Assembly (NCBI GenBank): GCA_019925095.2
Contig: CM034392.1
Span: 13,907,887 to 13,971,886 of the forward strand
Source of the DNA: Dendrolimus kikuchii
Lineage: Eukaryota > Arthropoda > Insecta > Lepidoptera > Lasiocampidae
DNA length: 64,000 nucleotides
Direction of reading: 5' to 3'
Both the position numbers and the translations under genes were made by a program. Below the pieces are notes generated by a model. It saw nothing but the letters and a program-made list of their open reading frames with translations. It was not told where the DNA came from and did not search any database. How positions within the stretch are numbered: the first letter of the stretch is position 1; every line of letters starts with the position of its first letter. Below are positions 31,134 through 42,500 of this stretch, piece after piece.

Positions 31134-32110
31134 TAAAAAATGTTAATATTTTCTTAAGTTTTCGCGACTTGTATACATAATAAAACTACGTTGTAACGGT
31201 TTTAAGCGCGGTAATTTTATTTGATTTTGGTTTTTCCGACGTTTCGGCCACTTTTCAGTGGCCGTGATCACGGAAAACAAAGATGTCAAGTGTCAACGAG
31301 TATTGTTAAAGTTTTATTTAGCCTACCACCAACTTGTTAATTTTAATTATTTAATTTTAATTTTGTTTATAGTTATTATTTACTCTATGGGAGCCTAATC
31401 TAATTTACTACCGCAGACTTCGTGGATCTTGTGTGTTTCATGTCAGCAATGTCTGCGATCAGTGAACACACGCTGGATAAACTCAACCACTACATCAGAT
31501 TCGATAACCCACAAATCCTCGCGAAAGAGAATCGTTTCATACCTAGAATGATGCGTGAGGCTATTGAAATAAAAAAACACCCAAATTTCAATAGAGAAGA
31601 TGGTTGGCAAGTACCACCTGTTTGGGATCCAATTATCAAAACTATTAAGACCCAAACCCAGCAAAAACCAGCTGCCAGACCTCAAGACACTGTGAGCTCT
31701 TTCTGCGTACAACGGAACACAAACCAACTTGACTGATAATTATTTTTGTTTTTCCTTCCACCCATTTTAATATTATATAAAATTATTAGAGCTAGGCATG
31801 TTTGCTGAAGAGTTTCTTGCGCCGCTTCTTCTCTTCAAGCCATAACATGTTGCGAAGTGGTAGTAAATTAGATTAAGCTCCCATAGAGTAAATAATAACC
31901 ATAAACAAAATTAAAATTAAATAATTAAAATTAACAAGTTGGCGGTAGGCTAAATAAAACTTTAACAATACTCGTTGACACTTGACATCTTTGTCTTCTG
32001 TGATCACGGCCACTGAAAAGTGGCCGAAACGTCAGAAAAACCAAAATCAAATAAGATTACCGCGCTTAAAACCGTTAAAACCTAGTTTTATTAAAAATGT
32101 TAATATTTAT
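31134..32110 (+). mobile_element. Penelope-like element copy 1 with inverted terminal arms
   Basis: A ~270-bp left arm (31149-31414) and a right arm (31851-32095) are inverted copies of each other. They share the phrases 'gcgcggtaatttt', 'ccgacgtttcggccactttt' and 'gagcctaatctaattta'. Between them is the C-terminal coding tail of a Penelope-like protein. A ~15-bp sequence, aaaatgttaatattt, occurs on both sides and is the likely target duplication. Inverted terminal 'pseudo-LTRs' and 5' truncation are characteristic of Penelope-like elements. A second copy lies at 46711. Confidence 0.75.
31422..31736 (+). pseudogene. Penelope-like protein C-terminal tail (after GIY-YIG)
   Basis: The frame reads AISEHTLDKLNHYIRFDNP, then REAIEIKKHPNFNREDGW and VPPVWDPIIKTI. 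This is the end of the GIY-YIG endonuclease region of Penelope-like elements. The preceding YIGxTxRxxxxRxxEH core is missing here, but it is partly preserved in reverse orientation in copy 2 (~47482-47430, YIGQTKKSIKIRVKEH). Only ~100 residues survive, so it is non-functional. Confidence 0.75.
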
Positions 32111-33109
32111 CCAACAAATAAAACTTGAATTTATCCCCTGTTTTCTTTTGTTTTAAGCTAATTCCAGTTATTACGTAAGGGAAACAGAATGTTCTACATT
32201 AGTCTAAGTAGGGGTAATAAGAGTATCACACCTTTTCGTGAAATTTCATTTAAAGTTGGCACACAGTATTCTATTGGTGATATAAAAATATCACCAAGAC
32301 GTGTATTACCTTATCTATATATACAGGCTCAGTACGTCTTAGGTTATCATGCATCACATATAAGAGAATTTGTTCCATACATTATTAAATGTATAGAAAT
32401 TTAGTTTCTTGTCACTAATCAATAGTATGGAAGAAGAATACTAGGAATGATATTACTTTAATGTGATTCCTTGAAGATTATCACATTGTTCGCTAAACGT
32501 CATTGGTAGCAAATTATTGTGATTAAACGTACTACGTTATATTTGTGAAAACATTGAAATTGAAAAGATACTTAAGTTTTGCCAGATCTAGAGGAAAGTA
32601 TTTTAAATAAAAAATGCAAAAAGCACTAGAAATATATGAATTAGGGGCTTTTATAGTTTTGTTTGTGTTATTAAAAAAAATACAGCACTTACCTCCTGGT
32701 ATTTCTCTTCCAAGTCAATAGGTGTATAATATTTGATAATAATAATATAATCAAGTAAACCAGTAAAAACGAAAATTATTAAAAATTGGATTTATCTAAC
32801 TTACAAGGTACTATGGAGAATAAAAATGAATATATTTATTAGTGGCAATTCCATAATGGATGACTTTGGGTTAAACACAAACCCGTCTTGCAAGCATCAT
32901 TCTTTTATCGTTCAACACGCGTAAATACGAAATTAATTAATCTCGGTTATGTATACCACCATCACCATTTCCAATCTGATTAATTCCTGCCACTAGTTGT
33001 CTGGAAGAGACTGCATTTTAGTAATATGGTCGCCCATTTCACACAATTAGAATATTATCCTGATTTCCTCTGCAGTGAAGTGAACTAAGCCTTTGCCTGT
33101 CTACTTCAC
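32111..33109. other. AT-rich stretch with a LINE tail relic
   Basis: No gene was recognised. Near 32992-33020 the phrase 'ctagttgtctggaagagact' matches the 3' UTR of the jockey-like LINE family seen at 44540 and 45495. This could include the 3' UTR of IPP, whose stop is at 33518 on the minus strand. Confidence 0.4.
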
Positions 33110-33345
33110 CGCAGCACCAAAGGCTCCGGGTTCAATGATAATGATAATAACAGACAGACAAACACACACATTGTATATCCCAAAGTTACGCCAGTGTTAT
33201 GAGTAATATACAACGGACCACTCTGGGGCCGATTCCGAACACCCAGACCATAGTAAATAACGGAAAGTTCATTTACGAAATTTACCATGTCAGGAATCAA
33301 ACTCGGAGCCTCTGCGTTGGGTAGCCCGCTCAATCAATTTCTTTA
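33110..33345 (-). repeat. tRNA-derived SINE, degenerate copy
   Basis: It shares with 53025-53285 the blocks 'ggctccgggttc', 'cagacaaacacacacattgtatatcc', 'ctctggggccgatt' and 'ccatagtaaataa'. The reversed head reads through 'aatcaaactcggagcctctgcg' with a decayed B box. It probably sits in the 3' UTR or downstream flank of IPP. Confidence 0.65.
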
Positions 33346-33517
33346 ACGCACTTTTCGTTATTTTCTGTGGTCTGGGTGTTTGGGATCGATACCAGGTGGT
33401 CTGCTGTATCCAGTGTGATTCTGTTGGTTTACCCATTGCGATATGATTCGCGGCTTAAATTCGTTGCTTGCGTGGATGTGCGTGTGCGGTGCGGTGGCGG
33501 CATGGTGGCGGGCGGTG

Positions 33518-36500
33518 TCAGAGCAGCGCGGCGCCGGCCTCGGCGCGCGAGGCGGGCAGCGGGGGCCCGGGCCGCCACTTGTCGTCGCGCGGCGAGTACA
33601 GCTCGACGGAGGCGAGCGTGGTGCGTGCGCGGTAGAAGGCGCGCTCGCCGCCGCTCTCGCTGTCGCCGCCCGCCACCACCACCACGCCGTCGCCCGCGCC
33701 CGCCGCGCACCCCGCGCGCGCCTCCTTCAAGCCGGACACCTCCTCCCACGAGTCCTGAACGAGCACCGTCATACTAGCATTAAATCCCTATAATATCGGC
33801 GTCAAACAACCGTGTTTTGTGCGATAAGTGAGTTTCGACGGTCCGAGTTCCATATCCCTCCCATCCATTCTATCCCATTTCGCTTGTCTGATCCCTCTTC
33901 TTCATCCCCCTATCCCATCCTAAAGGCGTTACGTCTGGTGTTGCAAACGTCTATGGGCGACGGTAGCAAGTTTTCATGAACTGGGCCGTCTACCTGTTTG
34001 CCAGCCTCGCAATACAAAATATTCATCAGATTATTATTTTTTTAATTCTTTTCCGCCCAGGCGAACATGATATGCCCGAGTCGAGTTACAATTTAAGTTT
34101 ATATCTATTTACTTCTACCTTACTATCTAGCTTAATACTTATGTGTTAATACATGTGTTAGTGTACGTGTTAGGATGTGTTAATTTTGGAATATCAGATT
34201 AAGTAAGAATTTAGATTTCACGCATATTATTGTTTACGACGTTAAGAAGCTATGTAGACCTTATTCAGATCGGTTTTTCAGAAAATCAACCCCGCACGGT
34301 CGATATTTACTTCGATGGAACAGCGCGTAATAAAATTTCGAGCGTGGCAAAATATTGCAACTGAAAATACCTACACGCAACGCCTCCATATCAACTTGAT
34401 TCAATTTATTTCATTCTAAGGCTCGCGAGAGCGAGACAAAATATCCTAAAGTGAGATAGATCGTTTATATGCTTAATGGCTATTGAAATTTTGACATAAC
34501 TTCCTAAGAGTCTTTAGCCCAACGGTTTATCAAGCGCAATAGTAACTAGAAGGTACAGAGTTTTCGAATCTTCATCAGGCTGTAGGTTTTTTTTTTATTT
34601 TTCCAACAATATTTTAGACGGGTAAACTTTATTAAACTGATGTAATTGTATTATGGAACAACAATGAATCCATATATATATATATCATTATATATATTCG
34701 ATGCCGAGAAATGAACATAGGATGCTTTTTATCCCGAAAAATGGGGTAGTTTCCGGGATAAGAATATATTTGTTTTTCTGTTTGTTCTGCTTTTACGAAA
34801 AACTATTGCACCGATTTGGCTGAAATTTGGTATATATGTAATTTTAATAATGTTGGTGGACAAAGGATAATTTTCATCCCGGATAATGGGATAGATTTAT
34901 GTAAAGGTTATCTCAGAAAGTAGAACAGGTTTTTTTACGATTTACCATTTCGGTCATTTCAGCTAGTTGGGCCATTTTAGTCATTTCAGCCATTTCGGCC
35001 ATTTGGGCCTTTTCAGCCATTTCAGTCAATTCGGCCATTTGGGTCATTTCAGCATTTTCAGTCATTTCGGTCAATTCATTTCATCATTTAGGCCCGTTCG
35101 GCCAAGTATATTTTCATCCCGGAAACTATCTCATTTTTCGGGACGAAAAGTATCTCTTGGCCACCCTCGGTATTAAAATTACATATGTAACCAGTTTCAA
35201 CAAAATCGGTTCAATAGTCTTTCTATAAAAGGATAACAAACAGAGAGATAAATATACTTTTGGATATTTTTTTCGCGGAATCCTAAAAACGTAGCATAAG
35301 TTACTTCTTATAACATCAGCTATCTGCCAATGAAAATTTCGTCAAAATCGATGCAGAGGGTTTCAGAGATTAGGCGGAACATCCAGACAGACAGACAGAC
35401 AAAAATTCTAAAAGTAGCATTTTCGGAATCTCCTGATCCGATTTTTAGTTTTTATTTTAATTACAAACAGGCACTTCACTTTTATTTATATGTATAGATA
35501 AGAACTATAAAATAAATAATAATAGATAAAACACAACAGGGCGAAATAAAAAAAAATTGTTAGAAAAGGAAAATGGAGCGAGCACTCTAACTTGAACTAT
35601 GAACTTTAATCTTCATAATTCTAAATCCAGGTGTCTACATCATTTCTATTGAGAAACATAGATGGCGTTTTCGAATTTTAATGTTACCGGTAAGATTGAT
35701 TTAAATACATTTTATTGTCAATAGTATAAAAGTCCAGATGAAATGAAATATAAAAATATAGAAAAGTATGTTTATTGCATTTTATCAAATTATTTAAAAA
35801 GACCATTTTATCAACTGATATAAAAATAAAAAATTCTACAAGATCAAGTGAAGCTAGTATGGTTCGAACCCACACAGACTGTGATTTAGACCAGTTCTAT
35901 ACCGTATACGCCAAATAAGTATATCGCGATCGGCTCAAAATTCTCGTTATTATTGCTCCTTTATTTATTTAAAATTTAATTTCGAATAGCACGCTCGAGC
36001 AAAACGACACGTGTTCACACCACCAAGCCCTCGGGCCGATTGATAAATCCCATACATTGGGACCAACAAGGGTGATTTTTGAAGTCATTTATAATAAAAT
36101 AATTAATTACTTCCAAATTCTCTAGGTAACCGAATAAAAGAACTATAATGATTATATTTCTTATAATATGATATGTTACTGTTATTTATTTTAGCGATGT
36201 ACGGTTAACAGTAATAACAATACACAAGATTGAAGAACACGTTTAGAGGTTACTTTGCAATTATTTTCTATCGAGAAAATTTTTCGTAAATGCGTTTTGA
36301 CTTCAGGGGTTACCTCAGAAATATGATCAAGATTGACATATATTTTTTTCACCGCAATAAAGTGTGTATAATTACTGTAACAACGGCTGAGAAATCGATC
36401 AAAAAACGCTTTTTGTCTGTTGTCTCGCTGTTAATGCAATATTCTTTGGGTATACCCTTTCTACCAAGACCTGGCGGAGGGGATGGCGAGACATTTGCTC

Positions 36501-39500
36501 ATCAAATTACTATCCGGTTTCGATAAAATATAGCGTAAGCAATGTTCTTGCCCGCTGTGTCACGCACATGAAGGCTGCCGCGAATGTGAGTCTCTCCCGC
36601 CCAGGCACACCGTCAAATAACATTCATTGCAATACTCACTGCCAAATATTTATACATTAAAGTACCGGAATAATATTAAATTTCATTTTTAAATCACTGT
36701 TGTGAGCAACAAAGTAATTGTAAGAAAATTAAATTTTGTATGTAATTGTAATATAGAACGAAGCATATCGATTTGCTTCTTTAATAAAGAATTTTATATT
36801 CTCCCTCACTTGCTTCCTCTAATCAAATGCATTAGACTCTTTTAAATATAATAAATAGACTAGCGGGCCCTGCAAATGTTGTCCTGACCTACAAAAATAA
36901 AGTTTAGAACTCAATTGCAACATCACCTAATGGGTCTAATTGTAAATCTAAATCATCCCGGGACCCACTTGAACACACACAAATTCAACAAAATCAGTCC
37001 AAAAACATTTAGAACTATTTTAGTGAGATACATATGAACAGAAAAATGTTATGTATTAAGATTTACCATGCAGACAAGGACACGCACTGTGAAAAAGGCA
37101 ATAAAATTTAAATAATGAAGTGCACTTACATCGTCAAAGCTGTACCTCTCTACGGAAGTGAGGACCGTGCGACTGGGCGCGTTCCCACCCACCACGTACA
37201 GGTAGTTGTCGAGCACGACGGCGGCGGCCTGGCTGCGCGCGCGCCGCATGGGCGCCAGCGCGCGCCACTGCCGTGCCGCCGGGTGGTACACGAGCAGGTC
37301 ACGGGTGTGCCGCCACGTGTGCGTGCACCCGCCTACCACGTATATCAGACCTGCGCGAAAACACAACCCCTCTACATAATACGGACTTCTCCAACCACAT
37401 AGATTCTTTATTCAGGCATCAAATCTTCACCTCAGTTAACAAGTTATAAAATCCTAACTATAGTTACGATGTAAAAGTTGTTAAGTTACATCAGCCGAAT
37501 GGACCCTGAACTGATGTATTTATGATTAGGTATTTCACACATTAATTTTATAATAAATTTTAAAATGACACATATAAAAAAAGAGTGCTTTTAAATACCT
37601 CATAATATCTGACTTTGAAGATTTCACCATAAAAATAATTCTAATTATGGTTTAAACAGTAATCAATAAACTATTTAACTCGTTAGAATTCGTCATAACT
37701 CAGTACACCCCTATAAAGTCAAGAACGCGTTGCCAGCCTTTATGTTAGCATAGAGGGGATGCAAAAAGGAGGAAGTAGGCTACCAGGCCCTTAAATTACG
37801 ATACACAATCAGCTCAAGGTTCACATTGATCAATATCGGCGTCGAGTGCCGCTAATATTCTGTGAGAGTGTCAAAAATACCATTCAATAAATCATATGCC
37901 TATATACCTTCAAAGTTGATAACGCCCATCCCGAAGCGGGGCTCCGGCATGCGGCCGGCGGCGTGCCACTCGTCCGTGAGCGGGTCGTACACCTCGACGG
38001 AGGCGCCCATGTCGGAGCCCACCCACCCGCCGAACGCGTACAGGTTGCCGTTCCACGCGGTCAGACCGAACTCGCAGCGCGCTTCCTTCATCGGCGCTAT
38101 ATTCGACCATTTGTCAGTCTGAAACAAAAAAAATCGGATATTTAACAGATAAGGCCGCTTACGGGTAAATTAGCTTCGAGATGAATTTGCGTTTGTAGTC
38201 GTATTTGTATATTTACAAAAATTTTAAATTTGAAATTTAAATTTCCTTGAATGTTAAACATTAATATTAATATTATATTATTTTAATATCGTTTAATATT
38301 GTTAGATTCATATCAAGTACCTGCCTATAAAAAGTATTATTTTATTTATTTATGTGCTGACCGTACACTACTACTACAAACGCAAAAACGTCTTAGCTTC
38401 AAGACGTTTTTGCGTTTGTCTTTTTTTTTCTTATTATCTGTACTCATCTGCAAGCTCTCACCGTTGCAATTATTATAACCAAAAATCATAGTGTGTTTGT
38501 GCGTGGAGGCGAGCGGCACGCGGCTCCCTCGCAACGAGCCGACAAAGTGGCGATCAATGTCATATACATCAGAGCACGTTCCCCAAATTATGCCACACGA
38601 GTTTAATGATTTTTAACCCCTCCCCTATACTTGTCGCAGCTAGTCACATTCGTGAGACTCCTTCCTCTCTAGTGTGACATCATAAATTTTGCAATTTTAC
38701 ATCAAGGAATTATTAAATTAAAACAGCAATACCGTAATTAACTTAAATTATAATAGATCTTGAAATGTGACGTCACGAAATTCAGGACCACTCCCACTCC
38801 AGGTCACACTTCGGCTACGCTCCATTAGGGACTCACAACAACCACGTTCACGACTGCGATATTTCCCGTTACAATCGTAAGTCCAAGTGGAACGGTTATT
38901 CGACCCACCTCTTGACATGGGTCGTTAAGAGCGTTGTGTTACCGCGGTCGCCTTCTGGAACGGCTAACGGAGCATTTTGTGCGTTGCGAGCTACTATTGG
39001 AACGCGCTGTTCGTCGACCGCCCCCGCTCCCCCCCCCCCCCCCCCCCCTCCGCCCCTCTTTAACGTGCGACGTAATTTATCGGTGGCCCCTTACGGCTCG
39101 CAATTAAGTACGCGGCTTTGTACAATAAATTCTAAAACAGTGTACATATAAAAGAACATGTGTTTAAATACAAAAATATTTATGCTAAACATTTCACTAC
39201 CAGCATTTTGTATATGGTTTCTGCTTACATCTGTCCCGTATCCATAAATTAACTCATGTTCAGGATAAAAAATATTTTATTTTAATTTCCTTTATCAAAA
39301 TATCAGTGACATTACAACAAAGCTGTTTCATTCCATAATTTAGATTGTTTTTAAGCTGAAAATACCAATAAAATAGTATTCAAAAGGTGCTACGTTTTTG
39401 TACATACATGAAACAGATGAATATTTATATATATACCCACCACTTATATTTTACTAAATTTCAAAGTAGTTCATTCCTAATTAAGAAAAAACAAACAAAT

Positions 39501-42500
39501 ATAATAATACCATACAAACAAACTCACTTTCATATTTATATTATGCGCATTAGTATGAATAGAAAATAATACTGTACCGCTGGATCGTACACCTCTCCAT
39601 TTGCCAGAATTTGGCTACCCTGCTCGCCGCCCACTGCATAAATGCGTCCCCCTAACATTGCCACACCTGGTTGAATTCGTGCTATTCCCATTGGTGCTAA
39701 CTCCTCCCATTCTCTGTAAATGATTTCTTTTTTCATTTTATGATATAGATAATTTTAATAATCCATTGAACTCTTTAGAATTATAATGTCACAATGCAGT
39801 ACATCCATACAAAGTCAAGGAGGCTGTGTGCGTTAAATAATACTTCAGATGGCAGAGAGTAATATTCACCTTCATGGGATACTTTATTTTGAAAACAGAA
39901 AAAACCTATATATGTACAAATATTTACAAGTGGATTAGCGAGTGTGATACACAACAAAACGTGTGAGTAGGACAGACGATGCGAGAGTGAGATAGAGCAA
40001 CTATTAATATGTGCACTCCCGCGTTGTGCTAGTCAGTCACGTCCGATTATAAGCCTCGGCGAAAGGCTCTCGTGCGACGACCGCGTAACGTCCTCACGGA
40101 CAGGGTCGACGTTATCACAAAACGGCTGGCCCGGATCAGCCCGCCCGCGGTTAGGACGGCAGGCTGGCAGGCACGGACAGACAGACACAGACGGCGGCGT
40201 CTCAGGCGCCGCCAATCAAGATCTCTCCACGTCCCTGCGAGGGACGCTAGGAGACATAGCCCCCCCACAGGATAGACTAGGCGTGTTGCTGGGAAGTTTC
40301 TTTCGCCGTTTCTTCTCTCCCAGCCATAACACGTTGCGAAACGGCAGTAAGATAGCGTAGGCCGCCGCAAACCACCGATCCCGGCCCGCCGGAATCCTTC
40401 CCCTCGGGCTTTATATTACCCGTCGCCCGTTCTCAATTAGTGCTTTGTGTCGCCCTATGGTGGGCATCATTAAATTCATCCCCCTCTCATGGCAACAGTC
40501 CAGCCGAGGTAAAACTCCTTAGGGAGCTCCCTCGAGCAAGTTGCCCCCCCGGGCTCGAAGCACTCGCCCCAAAAACCCCGGTAAAGTTGTAAGGTCTTCG
40601 GACCAACAACATAAAGTCAAGTCCAATAAAAAAAAAAAAGTGTTAGTCAGTTCTTCATTGTCTACTGCAATGACTACATGTATGCAGCGACCATAATGTT
40701 AAAAAATCTCATTTGCATTGACTATCAAGTACCCTATTACCTCTTGTGTAAGTCGAACTTGAGCACAGACGAGAGGATGTTGTCGGTGGTGAGCGGCGGG
40801 TGAGCGGCCTTGTCGCGACACGCGCCGCCCGCCACCACAAGCACGCGGCGCGCGCGCGCCCGCGGCTCCGCGCACAGCGCCACTAGCGCACCGCGCCCGC
40901 TTTTCTGCAATGAACAATACACAACACTAATAATGCAGTGCCATACTCTTAGAGCCCGAAACACAATTATTTCAAAGAAAAATTACATTCCATAATAACC
41001 ATCAGACAACACGCTTCTTATGGGTTATAATGCGAGACACACATTATTACATAACAATGTAGAAAAATTCTTATTAATCAATCCATCAAGTATTTTAGTT
41101 TTTGGACTACAAACATACTGAAGATCAGCTTTTTATAGCATTGCATTTCATAACAAATCTGTATAGTGGGGTGTCAGCCTATACATTATGCACCACTATG
41201 TTACACACTTTATTACTTTAAAAAAATATAAATTTGCTACTTGCCATGTCAACACGGACAGTTTTTAAGGCCACCACTATTGAAGTATCCTGTACACTTT
41301 TAATAGCATCATCCAAAACCTGTGGTGAGATGAGTGGCAGGCGCACGTGGCCCAGCACTTCAAAACAGTGTCGCCTACGGCAGACTGGGTCATGTTCGAG
41401 CCATCGTAAAGCTGAATATAAAACCTGGAAATTAAAATATGTGCAACTGAAAAATCAATAACACTTGGAAATTGCTACTTATTTCAACTACTATGTTTAG
41501 CTCTGATTAGTTGGGTAGATAATACAACACCTAATATCAAGTAATCCAAGTTTTTAACTATAGAACTATCTATATTATATCCCCATACTTAAATATTTTT
41601 TTTAAGTTTTTTCAAGCTATACTTTATTTTCTTATTGTTATTGGTCTTAAATCGAAAGCAAAAGTAATAATAATAAAGGAAACTCGAGTTTCAATAAAGG
41701 AAGGATAGGAAAGCAGGGATGGAATCTGAGAAATGGGATAAAGGGAATGGAATAGGAGGGGTGGGATAGAAGGATCAGACACGAGGAATGGGATAGTGTG
41801 GACAGGATAGGGGAATGGAAAAGATGGGAAGGGGCAAATGGGCCATCACAACTCTCACATATCACACAGAATGCGATTTGCTCAAGGTGAACCATTTCAC
41901 ACGAACATTCTGTGAGAGTGTGGTATCACACAGATGGAGCTAGCCCTGAGAGCTATAATCAAGTAATGATTCCAGTATGGCTCAACCACATCTATACATA
42001 CATACACACGAAGTTAATAAAATAATACATACATAACTTCACGCCAGTTCCCTTGCGGGGTAGGCACGAACAACAGATAAAATAATAATAATAGATAATA
42101 AAATAATGTTAAATAAAATAAATAAAAAATAGCACCTGTGCTTCACTCTCAACTTTCAACTGTTCTGAAGATAATAGGGTCACCAGCTGGTTAAGTGGCA
42201 ATTCAAGCAACTCATCTCCATTTGCCACTACATTCCAATTTGCTTGTGCATGGTCTAATGCTTCTTTGGCCAATTCTATACAGTTGTGTGCTTCTGCAAA
42301 CCTAGAAAAACACTATAATAATCAGATGTCATATTTATTAACAATCCACAATACAATCATTCAATTATAAAAGTCACAGTAAATAATGGAACTTTTATAA
42401 ACTTAAATATGGGGAATAATTAATAAATAGAATAGTCAAATGTAATATGTAGCTGTATTTAAAAATTCAATAGCATCTAAACTGATGCATCACCTACATT

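Noticed and set aside
33367..33793. Long Arg/Ala-rich plus-strand frames over the last IPP exon
   Set aside because: They are antisense shadows of a GC-rich kelch exon whose minus-strand frame matches the gene model and splice phase.
35850..35910. tRNA gene suggested by ggttcgaacc on either strand
   Set aside because: The T-arm palindrome is present, but no 7-bp acceptor stem, D-arm or anticodon arm could be paired around it.
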